A stretch of DNA of 64,000 nt. Source: Streptomyces sp. Edi4. GTDB taxonomy: Bacteria; Actinomycetota; Actinomycetes; Streptomycetales; Streptomycetaceae. A program made the translations under genes and the position numbers. Positions within the stretch are counted from its first letter, which is position 1, and the number at the start of each line of letters is the position of its first letter. The stretch spans positions 1,674,001-1,738,000 of the forward strand of contig NZ_JBEJGY010000004.1 of NCBI RefSeq assembly GCF_040253615.1, read 5' to 3'. Of the stretch, positions 36,786-50,216 are shown piece by piece. The notes under the pieces were generated by a model. That model was not told the origin of the DNA. It ran no database searches and saw nothing but the letters and a program-made list of their open reading frames with translations.

Positions 36786-38069
36786 ATGAGCACAACTGGG
36801 CGTGCGGACTCCGGGCTGCTCCTGATCCCCTTCCGCGGACTGCGCTATGTTCCCGAGCGGGTGGGCAGCCTCGCTGCCGTGACCTCACCGCCGTACGACG
36901 TGGTGGTGCGCCCCGACGGGCTGCTGCACCTGGAGTCGGCGGACCCCTACAACATCGTCCGGCTGATCCTTCCGCAGGCCGCCTCCCCGGCCGCCCGCAA
37001 CCAGCAGGCCGCCCTGACGCTGGACGACTGGCTCGAGGAGGGCGTGCTCGCCGCGGACCCCGAACCCGCTCTGTACGTCTACGAGCAGGAGGGCGACGGC
37101 ATCCTCCAGCGCGGCCTCATCGGCGCGCTCGCCCTGTCGGAACCGGCCGAGGGCGTCGTCCTGCCGCACGAGGACGTCATGCCGCATGTCGTCGAGGACC
37201 GCGCGGCCCTCATGCGCACCACCGCCGCCCACCTGGAACCCCTGCTCCTGACCTACCGCGGCAACGGCCCCGAGCACGGCGCGACCGCCGTCATCGAGCG
37301 CGCCATCGAGCGCGAGCCGCTGCTGCGCACCACCACGGAGGACGGTTTCAGCCACCGTCTGTGGGCCCTGACGGATCCGGCCGATCTCACGGAGGTCCAG
37401 GCCGACCTCGCCGCCCACCAGGCGGTCATCGCCGACGGCCACCACCGCTGGGCCACCTACCTGCGCCTGCGCGACGAGCACACCTCGCCGGGCCCCTGGG
37501 ACTTCGGCCTGGTCCTGCTCGTGGACACCGCCCGCTACCCGCTGCGGGTCCGCTCGATCCACCGCCTGCTGCACCGCCTGCCGGTGGCCAAGGCCCTCGC
37601 CGCAGTCACCGCGTCCGGCGCCTTCCGCGTCCGCACCCTGGACGTGCCCCTCGCCGAGGCGATGGAAGAGCTCGGCCGGGCCGCCGCCGAGAGCAACGCG
37701 TTCCTGCTCGCGGGCGACGGCGGCTTCCACCTGGTGGACCGCCCGGACGAGGCGCTGCTGGCCCGCACGATCCGCGCCGACCGACCGCCGGCCTGGCGCT
37801 CGCTCGACGCGACGGTCCTGCACTCGACCCTGCTCGACGACATCTGGCGCATCCCCGACACACCGGAGGAGATCGCCTACATCCACGACACGGGCGCGGC
37901 GGTCGAGCAGGCGGAGCGCCACGGCAAGACGGCGGTCCTGATGCACCCGGTCCGCGAGGAAGTCGTACGGGATCTGGCCCGCCAGGGCGTCACGATGCCC
38001 CGCAAGTCGACGTCCTTCGGCCCGAAGCCGGCCACCGGCCTGGTGCTGCGCAGCCTGACCGTGAACTGA
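36786..38069 (+). CDS. DUF1015 family protein
   Basis: This 427-residue soluble protein belongs to the DUF1015 family, whose function is unknown. Typical features are LIPFRGLRYVPERVG near the start, SPPYDVV, and the histidine-rich IADGHHRWATY in the middle. No signal peptide or membrane segment. It lies divergent to the HAD phosphatase and ends at a TGA that begins three tandem 14-base repeats. In other genomes DUF1015 genes often sit beside phosphatase or SerC-type genes. Confidence 0.85.
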   Translation: MSTTGRADSGLLLIPFRGLRYVPERVGSLAAVTSPPYDVVVRPDGLLHLESADPYNIVRLILPQAASPAARNQQAALTLDDWLEEGVLAADPEPALYVYEQEGDGILQRGLIGALALSEPAEGVVLPHEDVMPHVVEDRAALMRTTAAHLEPLLLTYRGNGPEHGATAVIERAIEREPLLRTTTEDGFSHRLWALTDPADLTEVQADLAAHQAVIADGHHRWATYLRLRDEHTSPGPWDFGLVLLVDTARYPLRVRSIHRLLHRLPVAKALAAVTASGAFRVRTLDVPLAEAMEELGRAAAESNAFLLAGDGGFHLVDRPDEALLARTIRADRPPAWRSLDATVLHSTLLDDIWRIPDTPEEIAYIHDTGAAVEQAERHGKTAVLMHPVREEVVRDLARQGVTMPRKSTSFGPKPATGLVLRSLTVN

Positions 38070-38108
38070 CGCGCGCGAACTGACGCGCGTGGACTGACGC
38101 GCGCGAAC
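38067..38108. repeat. Three 14-base tandem repeats at the DUF1015 stop
   Basis: TGACGCGCGCGAAC, TGACGCGCGTGGAC and TGACGCGCGCGAAC follow in direct order. The first TGA is the stop codon of the DUF1015 gene, so the repeat tail is untranslated. Confidence 0.7.
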
Positions 38109-38143
38109 CGAGGTGCGTCTGATCTTCCCGGCGGAGCACGAAA

Positions 38144-38179
38144 AAGGAGGCGGTACCCCTCGCGGGGTACCGCCTCCTT
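38144..38179. terminator. Bidirectional terminator hairpin
   Basis: A 16-base stem AAGGAGGCGGTACCCC with its complement and a TCGC loop. It is flanked by A residues on one side and lies between the convergent DUF1015 and repeat-protein genes. Confidence 0.85.
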
Positions 38180-38220
38180 CCCTTCACCGCTCAGCCATCA
38201 CAGGCGGTGGGAGCGCGACA

Positions 38221-40629
38221 TCAGGCGTCCGTGCCCTTGTCCTTCTCCGGGGCCGGGGCCGGGGCGGCCTCGTCCTTCACGGGCTCGACCGGGGCAGCGT
38301 CGGCGCTCTCGGCGTCGGCGTCGGCGTCGGCGGTGTCGGCGGTGTCGGCGGTGTCGGCATCGGCGGTCTCGGCGGCGCGCACGACATCGGAGTCGTCGCC
38401 CTCGAACTCGTCCTCTTCCTCACCCTCGTCGTCGAAGTCGGGGTCCTGCGGCAGGTCCACGTCCTGCACGCGCTCCTCGCGGGGCGCGTGGGCGTCCGGC
38501 TCGGCCTCGTCCTCGTCCTCGACCATGGCGTCGACGAAGTCGACACCGTCGAGCTCGGCGAGGCGGTCGGACGCGTCGGTCGTGCCGTCCTTGTCCGCCT
38601 CAAGCGCCTTGGCGAACCACTCGCGCGCCTCGTCCTCCCGCTTGGCCGAGAGCAGCGCGTCGGCGTACGCGTACCGCAGGCGCGCGGTCCACGGCTGGAC
38701 GGAGTTCGACGCGAGCTCGGGGCTCTGAAGGGTCACGATGGCGGCGTCGAGCTGCCCCATGTCCCGGCGCGCACCGGCCGCGACGAGACGCATCTCGACC
38801 TGCCCGGGCTTGTCGAGCTTCTGCACCTCGGGCTCGCCGGCCATCGCCAGCGCCCGCTCGGGACGCCCGAGCCCACGCTCACAGTCGGCCATGACGGGCC
38901 ACAGCTCCACGGACCCGGTCATGCGACGCGCGGCGCGGAACTCGGCCAGCGCCTCGGAGTACTTCTGAGTGGCGTACGCGGCGAAGCCCGCGGCCTCGCG
39001 CACGGCCGCCACTCGGGAGGCGAGCCGCAGCGCGATGCGGGAGTACGCGTACGCCCGCTCGGGCTCGTCGTCGATGAGCCGCGCCACCATCACCAGGTTG
39101 CAGGCGACCTCTTCGGCGAGGCCCTTGGGCAGACTCATCAACTCCTGCCGGACGCTCTCGTCGATCTCGTTGCCGGTGACGTCCTCGTCGATCGGCAGCC
39201 GCTTGACGGGCTCACGGTCGCGGTCCCGGTCGCGGTCGTCACGGCGCCCGTAGCCACCGCGGTCGTCCCGGCCCCGGTCGCCCCGGTCGTCACGGCGGTC
39301 GTCGCGCCCACGGTACCCACCGCGGTCGCCCCGGTCGTCACGCCGGAACCCGCCACGGTCGTCATCACGGCGCGGGGCCGGACGGTCATCACGGCGGAAC
39401 CCACCGCGCTCGTCGTCGCGGCGAGGAGCCGGACGATCGTCGCGCCGGAACCCACCGCGCTCGTCATCGCGACGCGGGGCGGGACGGTCATCACGGCGCC
39501 CGTACGAGCTGCCACCACCGGCCGGGCGACCACCACGGTCGTCATCACGACGCGGAGCCGGACGGTCGTCGCGCCGGAAACCACCCCGGTCATCATCGCG
39601 GCGCGGAGCCGGACGATCGTCACGACGGCCGTAAGAAGCGCCGCCTCCACGATTGTCATCGCGACGACCGTAGGAGCCGCCACCGCCGGAGGCCCCACCA
39701 CGGTTGTCGTCACGACGGAACCCACCGCGGTCGTCGTCACGGCGCGGGGCGGGACGGTCATCACGACGCCCGTACGAGCTGCCACCGCCGGCCGGGCGAC
39801 CACCACGGTCGTCATCACGACGCGGAGCCGGACGATCGTCACGACGGCCGTACGAGCTGCCGCCACCACGATTGTCATCGCGCCGGAACCCACCACGGTC
39901 GTCATCACGACGCGGAGCCGGACGCTCATCACGACGGAACCCACCGCGGTCATCGTCACGACGCGGGGCGGGACGGTCATCACGACGCCCGTACGAGCTG
40001 CCGCCACCACGATTGTCATCGCGACGACCGTAGGAGCTGCCACCACCGGACGCCCCACCACGGTTGTCGTCACGACGGAAGCCGCCGCCACCACCGCCAC
40101 GGTTGTCGTCACGCCGGAACCCACCACGGTCGTCATCACGACGCGGAACCGGACGGTCATCACGACGGAACCCACCGCGGTCATCGTCACGACGCGGGGC
40201 GGGACGGTCATCACGACGCCCGTACGAGCTGCCGCCACCACGATTGTCATCGCGACGACCGTAGGAGCTGCCACCACCGGACGCCCCACCACGGTTGTCG
40301 TCACGACGGAAGCCGCCGCCACCACCGCCACGGTTGTCGTCACGCCGGAACCCACCACGGTCGTCATCACGACGCGGAGCGGGACGGTCATCACGACGCC
40401 CGTACGAGCTGCCACCGCCGGCCGGGCGAGCACCACGGTCGTCGCGACGGGGGTAACCGCCGCCGGAGGAACCACCACGACTGTCGTCACGACGCGCGCC
40501 GGAGCCACCACGGTCGTTGTCACGACGCGGGCCGCGGTCGTCTCGACCACCGCGGTAGCCGCCCCGGTCGCCACCGTCCTGACGGCGCGGCTCGCGCTCC
40601 GGACGGTCGTCGGGAGAGTTGGTGGACAT
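38221..40629 (-). CDS. Arg/Asp/Gly-rich repeat protein with TPR-like region
   Basis: This 802-residue protein has an ATG five bases after AGGAG. Residues about 1-475 are a disordered repeat region built from RRDDRPAPRRDDDRGGF, FRRDDNRGG, SSYGRRDD and similar pieces. A tandem duplication of 231 bases (77 residues) is nearly exact within it. Residues about 476-700 are helical and TPR-like (ERAYAYSRIALRLASRVAAV; YSEALAEFRAARR). The tail is acidic (Glu/Asp/Ala/Thr/Pro). RGG-like segments in such proteins often bind RNA. It lies directly downstream of the rRNA operon on the same strand. No enzyme domain seen. Confidence 0.85.
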   Translation of the reverse strand: MSTNSPDDRPEREPRRQDGGDRGGYRGGRDDRGPRRDNDRGGSGARRDDSRGGSSGGGYPRRDDRGARPAGGGSSYGRRDDRPAPRRDDDRGGFRRDDNRGGGGGGFRRDDNRGGASGGGSSYGRRDDNRGGGSSYGRRDDRPAPRRDDDRGGFRRDDRPVPRRDDDRGGFRRDDNRGGGGGGFRRDDNRGGASGGGSSYGRRDDNRGGGSSYGRRDDRPAPRRDDDRGGFRRDERPAPRRDDDRGGFRRDDNRGGGSSYGRRDDRPAPRRDDDRGGRPAGGGSSYGRRDDRPAPRRDDDRGGFRRDDNRGGASGGGGSYGRRDDNRGGGASYGRRDDRPAPRRDDDRGGFRRDDRPAPRRDDDRGGRPAGGGSSYGRRDDRPAPRRDDERGGFRRDDRPAPRRDDERGGFRRDDRPAPRRDDDRGGFRRDDRGDRGGYRGRDDRRDDRGDRGRDDRGGYGRRDDRDRDRDREPVKRLPIDEDVTGNEIDESVRQELMSLPKGLAEEVACNLVMVARLIDDEPERAYAYSRIALRLASRVAAVREAAGFAAYATQKYSEALAEFRAARRMTGSVELWPVMADCERGLGRPERALAMAGEPEVQKLDKPGQVEMRLVAAGARRDMGQLDAAIVTLQSPELASNSVQPWTARLRYAYADALLSAKREDEAREWFAKALEADKDGTTDASDRLAELDGVDFVDAMVEDEDEAEPDAHAPREERVQDVDLPQDPDFDDEGEEEDEFEGDDSDVVRAAETADADTADTADTADADADAESADAAPVEPVKDEAAPAPAPEKDKGTDA
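39931..40392. repeat. 231-base tandem duplication within the repeat protein gene
   Basis: The stretch 39931-40161 is repeated at 40162-40392 with few differences. Each copy is 77 codons and includes the GGGGGG run and the ASGGGSSYGRR segment. It keeps the reading frame, so copy number could vary without truncation. Confidence 0.8.
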
Positions 40630-40715
40630 CGTGACTCCTAGTCTTCGGGTACTACAGTCATTCTCGCGCAGTCGGCTGCCCGACGCGCTTCGGCAAAACA
40701 AAGCAGAAAAACAAA

Positions 40716-40757
40716 AGGACCCTTGGTCCCAGCGTGAACGCTGGGACCAAGGGTCCT
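40716..40757 (-). terminator. Rho-independent terminator of the rRNA operon
   Basis: A 20-base perfect stem (40716-40735 with 40738-40757) follows the 5S gene. On the minus strand it is followed by T-rich sequence (TTTTTGTTTTTCTGC). This is a classical U-tract terminator, uncommon for Streptomyces. Confidence 0.9.
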
Positions 40758-40764
40758 GAAATAT

Positions 40765-40884
40765 TGTTCGGCGGCGTCCTACTCTCCCACAGGGTCCCCC
40801 CTGCAGTACCATCGGCGCTGAAAGGCTTAGCTTCCGGGTTCGGAATGTAACCGGGCGTTTCCCTAACGCTATGACCACCGAAAC
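40765..40884 (-). rRNA. rrf: 5S ribosomal RNA
   Basis: This is the 120-base 5S rRNA, starting GTTTCGGTGGTCATAGCG and ending CGCCGCCGAAC on the minus strand. The two ends pair to form helix I. It is the last gene of the rRNA operon. Confidence 0.96.
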
Positions 40885-40967
40885 CCTATCGGTTTCGAGC
40901 GAACAAGCACACTTTTTAGTTAAGTGGGTTCTGCTCAACCAGCAACTGTTCGTTGCTTCAGAACAAA

Positions 40968-40984
40968 CACAGTGGACGCGAGCA
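40968..40984 (-). other. 3' strand of the 23S processing stem
   Basis: On the minus strand TGCTCGCGTCCACTGTG lies just after 23S and is the exact 17-base complement of 44118-44134 before 23S. The pair would form the double-stranded precursor stem cut by RNase III. Confidence 0.75.
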
Positions 40985-40989
40985 ACTGA

Positions 40990-45924
<4,935 letters not shown>

Positions 45925-46471
45925 GATTACCCGTAATCGGGTGCACACATCACGTAAGAGCGGGACGGAACCACCGGAATAAGGCGGCCCGTCCACAGCG
46001 TCCTCGCTGTGTAATTGCCTGACGACCACGAGGGCCGGCAGGACTTTTCAAAGGAACCTCGTCCCACCGAAGTGGAGACGGGGTTGTCAATCTGGCGTTG
46101 ACTTTTGGCACGCTGTTGAGTTCTCAAGGAACGGACGCTTCCTTTGTACTCACCCTCTCGGGCTTTCCTCCGGGCGCTTCCCTTCGGTATTTCGTGTTTC
46201 CGACTCTATCAGACTCTTTCGTGTCCGATTCCCCGTCGAATTGGGGTTCGCTTCGAGTTCTTCGCTTTCGCGTTTCCCTCTTGGCGTGTCCACTACTTTA
46301 GCGGGTTTCCCCGGTCCTTCATAATCGAGTCATTCGCGTACGAATTTCGGCACGCCGAAATGCACACCCGTTGAGGTTCGATCGAAGGTAGTGGATGGCC
46401 GCTCGGGGATGCTGAACAGCAGGGCCCGTGTCAAGCGGCTCGGGCTACGTTAGGCGCCCCTTGAGGCCGAG
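45925..46471 (-). promoter_or_regulatory. rRNA operon promoter and leader region
   Basis: This 547-base stretch upstream of 16S holds no gene. On the minus strand TTGAGAACTCAACAGCGTGC (46127-46108) and the following CAAAAGTCAACG are the conserved actinobacterial rRNA leader motif, thought to serve antitermination or processing. Candidate -10 hexamers are TAGAGT (46208-46203, in CTGATAGAGTCGG) and TAAAGT (46300-46295), as expected for a multi-promoter rRNA region. I could not fix the -35 boxes. Confidence 0.7.
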
Positions 46472-47113
46472 TCAAGTTCGGCGCTTGCGGGGCTGGTGGG
46501 CCCGGTAGGGGCTCACCGTGGGGTCGTCGGAGATCCAGAAGCGCCACGGGTGCGGGGCTCCGTCGCCGCCCACCCCGGTGCGCGGGCCACTGCGCACCTG
46601 GTCGGGCGCGGGAGGCGTACCCGTGAGGATGGACAGGGGGGACTCGGGGCCCGCGCAGACGTCCTCGCCGTTCAGGGCGCGGCCGACGTCGAGTGCCGTG
46701 GCCAGGCGTGCCGGGCCTTTGGCCAGTTCCCTGTCGTGGCGGGCCGAGAGTCGACGAGGCCGGGCCAGGTCGGAGCCCACCAGGACCTCGCCCGCCCTGA
46801 GCAGTACACCGCTCGCCTGTCCTTCGGGGCCGCACACCAGGTTGAGGCAGTGCCACATGCCGTAGGTGAAGTAGACGTACGCGTGTCCGGGCGGGCCGAA
46901 CATCACGTCGTTGCGGGCCGTGCGGCCGCGGAAGGCGTGCGAGCCCGGGTCGTTGGGGCCGTCGTACGCCTCCACCTCCGTGAGCCGGACCTCCAGGGGC
47001 CCGTGCGGAGTGAGGCGTACCAGCGTGCGGCCCAGGAGGTCCGGGGCGACTTCGAGGACAGGGCGGTCGAAGAAGTCCCGGGGAAGTGGCGTACGTTCGG
47101 TGGCCGTGATCAT
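46472..47113 (-). CDS. mpg: 3-methyladenine DNA glycosylase (Mpg/AAG family)
   Basis: This 213-residue enzyme excises alkylated purines in base-excision repair. Family hallmarks are [27 protein letters not shown] with the catalytic Glu, and [15 protein letters not shown]. The C-terminal half has [11 protein letters not shown] and the substrate-pocket region. It is a lone gene, divergent from the spo0M-like gene by 94 bases, and it ends just upstream of the rRNA promoters on the same strand. Confidence 0.93.
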   Translation of the reverse strand: MITATERTPLPRDFFDRPVLEVAPDLLGRTLVRLTPHGPLEVRLTEVEAYDGPNDPGSHAFRGRTARNDVMFGPPGHAYVYFTYGMWHCLNLVCGPEGQASGVLLRAGEVLVGSDLARPRRLSARHDRELAKGPARLATALDVGRALNGEDVCAGPESPLSILTGTPPAPDQVRSGPRTGVGGDGAPHPWRFWISDDPTVSPYRAHQPRKRRT

Positions 47114-47207
47114 GCCGTACGAGCGTACTTGACGGCCGAAGGGAACCGGAGGTCGTCGTCACGCGTTCGTAGGGTCCAGATCGAACGGATGCAGGGGAAG
47201 GACTGGC

Positions 47208-48005
47208 ATGGGGTTCAAGCGGCTGCTGGCGAGCCTGGGGGCGGGCGGGGCGTCGGTGGAGACCGAGCTCACCGAGACCCATGTGGTGCCGGGCGGCGTC
47301 GTCCAGGGTGAGGTCCGGATCCAGGGCGGGTCGGTCGACCAGCACATCGAGGGCCTTTCCGTGGGTTTGCAGGCCCGGGTCGAGGTCGAGGGCGGTGAGC
47401 ACGAGCACAAGCAGGACATCGAGTTCACCAGGGCCCGCCTCGGCGGGGCCTTCGAGGTGCGGGCCGGGGCCGTGCACGTGGTGCCGTTCGGGCTCGAGAT
47501 CCCGTGGGAGACGCCCGTGACGGCCATCGACGGACAGCAGCTGCGGGGCATGCACATCGGTGTGACGACGGAGCTGGCGATCGCCCGCGCGCTCGACTCC
47601 GGTGATCTCGACCCGATCCAGGTGCATCCGCTCCCCGCCCAGCAGGCGATCCTCGACGCGTTCATCCAGCTCGGGTTCCGCTTCAAGAGCGCGGACATGG
47701 AGAAGGGGCACATCCGCGGGACCCGGCAACGGCTGCCCTTCTACCAGGAGATCGAGTTCTACGCGCCGGCGCAGTACCGGGGTCTGAACCAGGTGGAGCT
47801 GACGTTCGTCGCGGACGACCGCGAGATGGACGTGATCCTGGAGATGGACAAGAAGCCGGGCCTGTTCACCGAGGGCGGCGACTCCTACCGCTCCTTCCAG
47901 GTGGGGCTGCGCGACTTCCAGGGGACGGACTGGGCGGCGTACCTCAACCAGTGGCTGGCCGAGGTCGGCGGGCGGCGCGACTGGTTCCAGGGGCGGACCC
48001 CCTAG
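47208..48005 (+). CDS. Spo0M-like sporulation-control protein
   Basis: This 265-residue cytosolic protein has the arrestin-like double-beta-sandwich seen in Bacillus Spo0M. The N-terminal half (VETELTETHVVPGGVVQGEVRI; LSVGLQARVEV) and the middle (VPFGLEIPWETPVTAIDGQ) fit the family. Spo0M affects sporulation and cell division in Bacillus; its role in Streptomyces is unclear. GGGGAAGGA lies five bases before the ATG. It is followed by a PEBP gene on the same strand. Confidence 0.85.
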   Translation: MGFKRLLASLGAGGASVETELTETHVVPGGVVQGEVRIQGGSVDQHIEGLSVGLQARVEVEGGEHEHKQDIEFTRARLGGAFEVRAGAVHVVPFGLEIPWETPVTAIDGQQLRGMHIGVTTELAIARALDSGDLDPIQVHPLPAQQAILDAFIQLGFRFKSADMEKGHIRGTRQRLPFYQEIEFYAPAQYRGLNQVELTFVADDREMDVILEMDKKPGLFTEGGDSYRSFQVGLRDFQGTDWAAYLNQWLAEVGGRRDWFQGRTP

Positions 48006-48054
48006 GCTCGGTCGTGCCAGTTGACGCAAGTGACGCGATTCAGGAGGTGCCGAC

Positions 48055-48591
48055 GTGAGCGAGCTCAAGAGGCCGCCGCTTCCCCATGACTTCCATCCCG
48101 AGGTGCCGTCGTTCACGGTGGTGAGCGAGGACGTCGAACCGGGTGCCCCGCTCAAGGACGCCCAGGTGTACGCGGCCGGCAACACCTCGCCGCAGCTGCG
48201 GTGGGAGGGGTTCCCCTCGGGGACGAAGAGCTTCGCCGTCACGTGCTTCGATCCGGACGCGCCCACGGGCAGCGGGTTCTGGCACTGGTCGGTGTTCGAC
48301 ATCCCGGCGTCGGTGACGGAGCTGCCGGCCGGGGCGGGCAGCGGGAAGTTCGAGGGTCTGCCGTCCGGCGCCGTGCAGGTGCGCAACGACTACGGGACGA
48401 AGGACTTCGGCGGCGCGGCGCCACCGGCCGGTGAGACGCACCGGTATGTGTTCACGGTGTACGCGGTCGACACCGAGAAGCTGGGCCCCGGCGCGGAGGC
48501 GTCGCCCGCTGCGGTCGGCTTCAATCTGCGCTTCCACACGCTGGGGCGCGCGCAGCTCATCGGTCAGTACACGGCGCCCGCCGAGAGCTGA
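48055..48591 (+). CDS. YbhB/YbcL-type Raf kinase inhibitor-like (PEBP) protein
   Basis: This 178-residue PEBP-fold protein has no signal peptide. The anion-pocket residues lie in [19 protein letters not shown] and in the C-terminal [11 protein letters not shown]. The biological role of bacterial members is not established; ligand binding is the usual view. The GTG follows AGGAGGT by about eight bases. It is 49 bases after the spo0M-like gene and followed by a U-tract terminator. Confidence 0.9.
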   Translation: MSELKRPPLPHDFHPEVPSFTVVSEDVEPGAPLKDAQVYAAGNTSPQLRWEGFPSGTKSFAVTCFDPDAPTGSGFWHWSVFDIPASVTELPAGAGSGKFEGLPSGAVQVRNDYGTKDFGGAAPPAGETHRYVFTVYAVDTEKLGPGAEASPAAVGFNLRFHTLGRAQLIGQYTAPAES

Positions 48592-48607
48592 TCGTTCGTT
48601 TTCCGTT

Positions 48608-48650
48608 TGCCCTGCCCTGGTCCTGGAGAGATCAAGGCAGGGCATTTTTT
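48608..48650 (+). terminator. Rho-independent terminator after the PEBP gene
   Basis: TGCCCTGCC (48608-48616) pairs with GGCAGGGCA (48636-48644) and is followed directly by six T residues. Confidence 0.85.
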
Positions 48651-48774
48651 CTGTTGTCGGGGCCGGACGGTCGCTCGGCCGGGCACGGAATATTGCGTTG
48701 TCCATCGTGGCGAGCCCGGCCAGAGTTGATCCAAGCCCGCCAGGGAGTGGGCCGGCACTACGGAGGTGGGCACG

Positions 48775-49290
48775 ATGAGGGACACGCTGGTACTGAACGC
48801 GAGCTTCGAGCCACTGTCGACGGTGACGCTCAACCGTGCCGTGGTGCTGGTCCTCCAGGACAAGGCCGTCGTCGAACAGTCCCACCCCGGTCTGCGGGTG
48901 CGGGCGGCGGCCGTCGATCTTCCGGTGCCCCGGGTGATCCGGCTGTGCAGATACGTACGGGTGCCCTTCCGAAGACACGCGCCGTGGTCGAGACGGGGGG
49001 TCCTGATCAGGGACCAGCACCGGTGTGCGTACTGCGGGCGGCGCGCGACGACCGTGGACCACGTGGTGCCACGGGCGCAGGGCGGCCGGGACGTGTGGCT
49101 GAACACGGTGGCGTCCTGCGCCGAGGACAATCACCGTAAGGCGGACCGGACGCCGGAGGAGGCGGGGATGCCGCTGCTGCGCCAGCCGTTCGTGCCGTCG
49201 CCGGCCGATGCGATGCTGCTCGCGATGGCGGCCGGTGACCGCTCGGAGCTGCCCGAGTGGCTGGCGACGGGCGCCGCGCCCGCGGCCTGA
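48775..49290 (+). CDS. HNH endonuclease domain protein
   Basis: This is a 171-residue protein. The HNH part begins near residue 80 (RDQHRCAYCGRR, Cys84 and Cys87; TVDHVVPRAQGG with Asp95-His96), followed by Asn110 and Cys115. In the second metal pair Cys118 is replaced by Asp (CAEDNHRKADRTP), which I also remember in Streptomyces relatives. The N-terminal 75 residues (LVLNASFEPLSTVTLNRAV) are the usual partner segment of this subfamily. Target is unknown. GGAGG lies eight bases before the ATG; a GTG three codons upstream overlaps it. Confidence 0.85.
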   Translation: MRDTLVLNASFEPLSTVTLNRAVVLVLQDKAVVEQSHPGLRVRAAAVDLPVPRVIRLCRYVRVPFRRHAPWSRRGVLIRDQHRCAYCGRRATTVDHVVPRAQGGRDVWLNTVASCAEDNHRKADRTPEEAGMPLLRQPFVPSPADAMLLAMAAGDRSELPEWLATGAAPAA

Positions 49291-49333
49291 ACCGCGGGGT
49301 CGACGATCGCTCCTCTCCCCCGGCCAACGCCCT

Positions 49334-50119
49334 TTATTTCAGGGTCAGTTGGAGGATCGCGACGATACCGACGGCGATGATCACCCCACGCAGCACGGCG
49401 GGCTTGAGTCGGCGGCCGACCTTGGCGCCGATCTGCCCTCCTATGGTCGCGCCGACGGCGATGAGCAGCACGGCGGTCCAGTTGAACTCGGCGACGAAGA
49501 GGAAGAAGACGGCCGCGATGCCGTTGACCACGGCGCCGAGGACGTTCTTGACGGCGTTGACGCGCTGAAGACTGTCGTGCAGGAGCAGGCCCATCAAGGA
49601 GAGGTACAGAACGCCCTGGGCGGCGCCGAAGTAGCCGCCGTACATGCTGGCGAGGAAGAGGCCGACGAGCAGGGCGACGCCGCCTTCGGGGTGGGCCTCG
49701 GTGCCGCTGGCCTCGCGGCGCCGCGCGATGACGGCGGCCAGGCGCGGCTGGAACAGTACGAGCACGAGGGCGATGCCGACCAGGACGGGGACGATCGCGT
49801 CGAACGACGAGGACGGCAGGGCGAGCAGCAGGATCGCGCCGGCCAGGCCGCCGAGGAGGGCGGCGCCGGCCAGGCGCAGTACGCGCCGGGTCTGGCCGCG
49901 CAGTTCGTGGCGGTAGCCGATGGCGCCGCTGATGGAGCCAGGCACCAGGCCGAGGGAGTTGGAGACGTTGGCGGTGATCGGTGGCAGGCCGGTCGCCAGG
50001 AGCACGGGGAAGGTGATCAGCGTGCCGGATCCGACGATCGTGTTGATGGTGCCCGCGCCGATACCGGCCGCGAAGACCGCGAGTGCTTCCCAGATGGACA
50101 AGGCCATCTCCTTAGGCAT
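49334..50119 (-). CDS. Sulfite exporter TauE/SafE family membrane protein
   Basis: This 261-residue integral membrane protein has seven or eight predicted helices and the TauE/SafE repeat motifs GAGTINTIVGSGTLITFP and, in the second half, MYGGYFGAAQGVL. Members export sulfite or organosulfonates; substrate not inferable. The ATG follows GGAGG by about 11 bases. A later in-frame TTG, six bases after AAGGAG, is an alternative start that removes six residues. Confidence 0.9.
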   Translation of the reverse strand: MPKEMALSIWEALAVFAAGIGAGTINTIVGSGTLITFPVLLATGLPPITANVSNSLGLVPGSISGAIGYRHELRGQTRRVLRLAGAALLGGLAGAILLLALPSSSFDAIVPVLVGIALVLVLFQPRLAAVIARRREASGTEAHPEGGVALLVGLFLASMYGGYFGAAQGVLYLSLMGLLLHDSLQRVNAVKNVLGAVVNGIAAVFFLFVAEFNWTAVLLIAVGATIGGQIGAKVGRRLKPAVLRGVIIAVGIVAILQLTLK

Positions 50120-50180
50120 TCAGTGAGTCGCCTCCCCGCCATGGAGGTCGAGGGGCCGCACTGATCATGCATGAAGGGTG

Positions 50181-50210
50181 CCCGGGGCCGTCAACAGCCC
50201 TTGCCCCGGG
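50181..50210 (-). terminator. Hairpin after the SPFH gene
   Basis: CCCGGGGC (50181-50188) pairs with GCCCCGGG (50203-50210). It lies just downstream of the SPFH stop at 50217 on the minus strand. Confidence 0.55.
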
Positions 50211-50216
50211 ACCGGT

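Noticed and set aside
38113..40641. 842-residue plus-strand and 478-residue minus-strand frames over the repeat protein gene
   Set aside because: Both are frames of the repetitive Arg/Asp/Gly region in another phase; the coding frame has the ribosome binding site and TPR-like domain.
49208..50164. 318-residue plus-strand frame opposite the TauE gene
   Set aside because: Asp/Gly-rich complement of a membrane protein gene.
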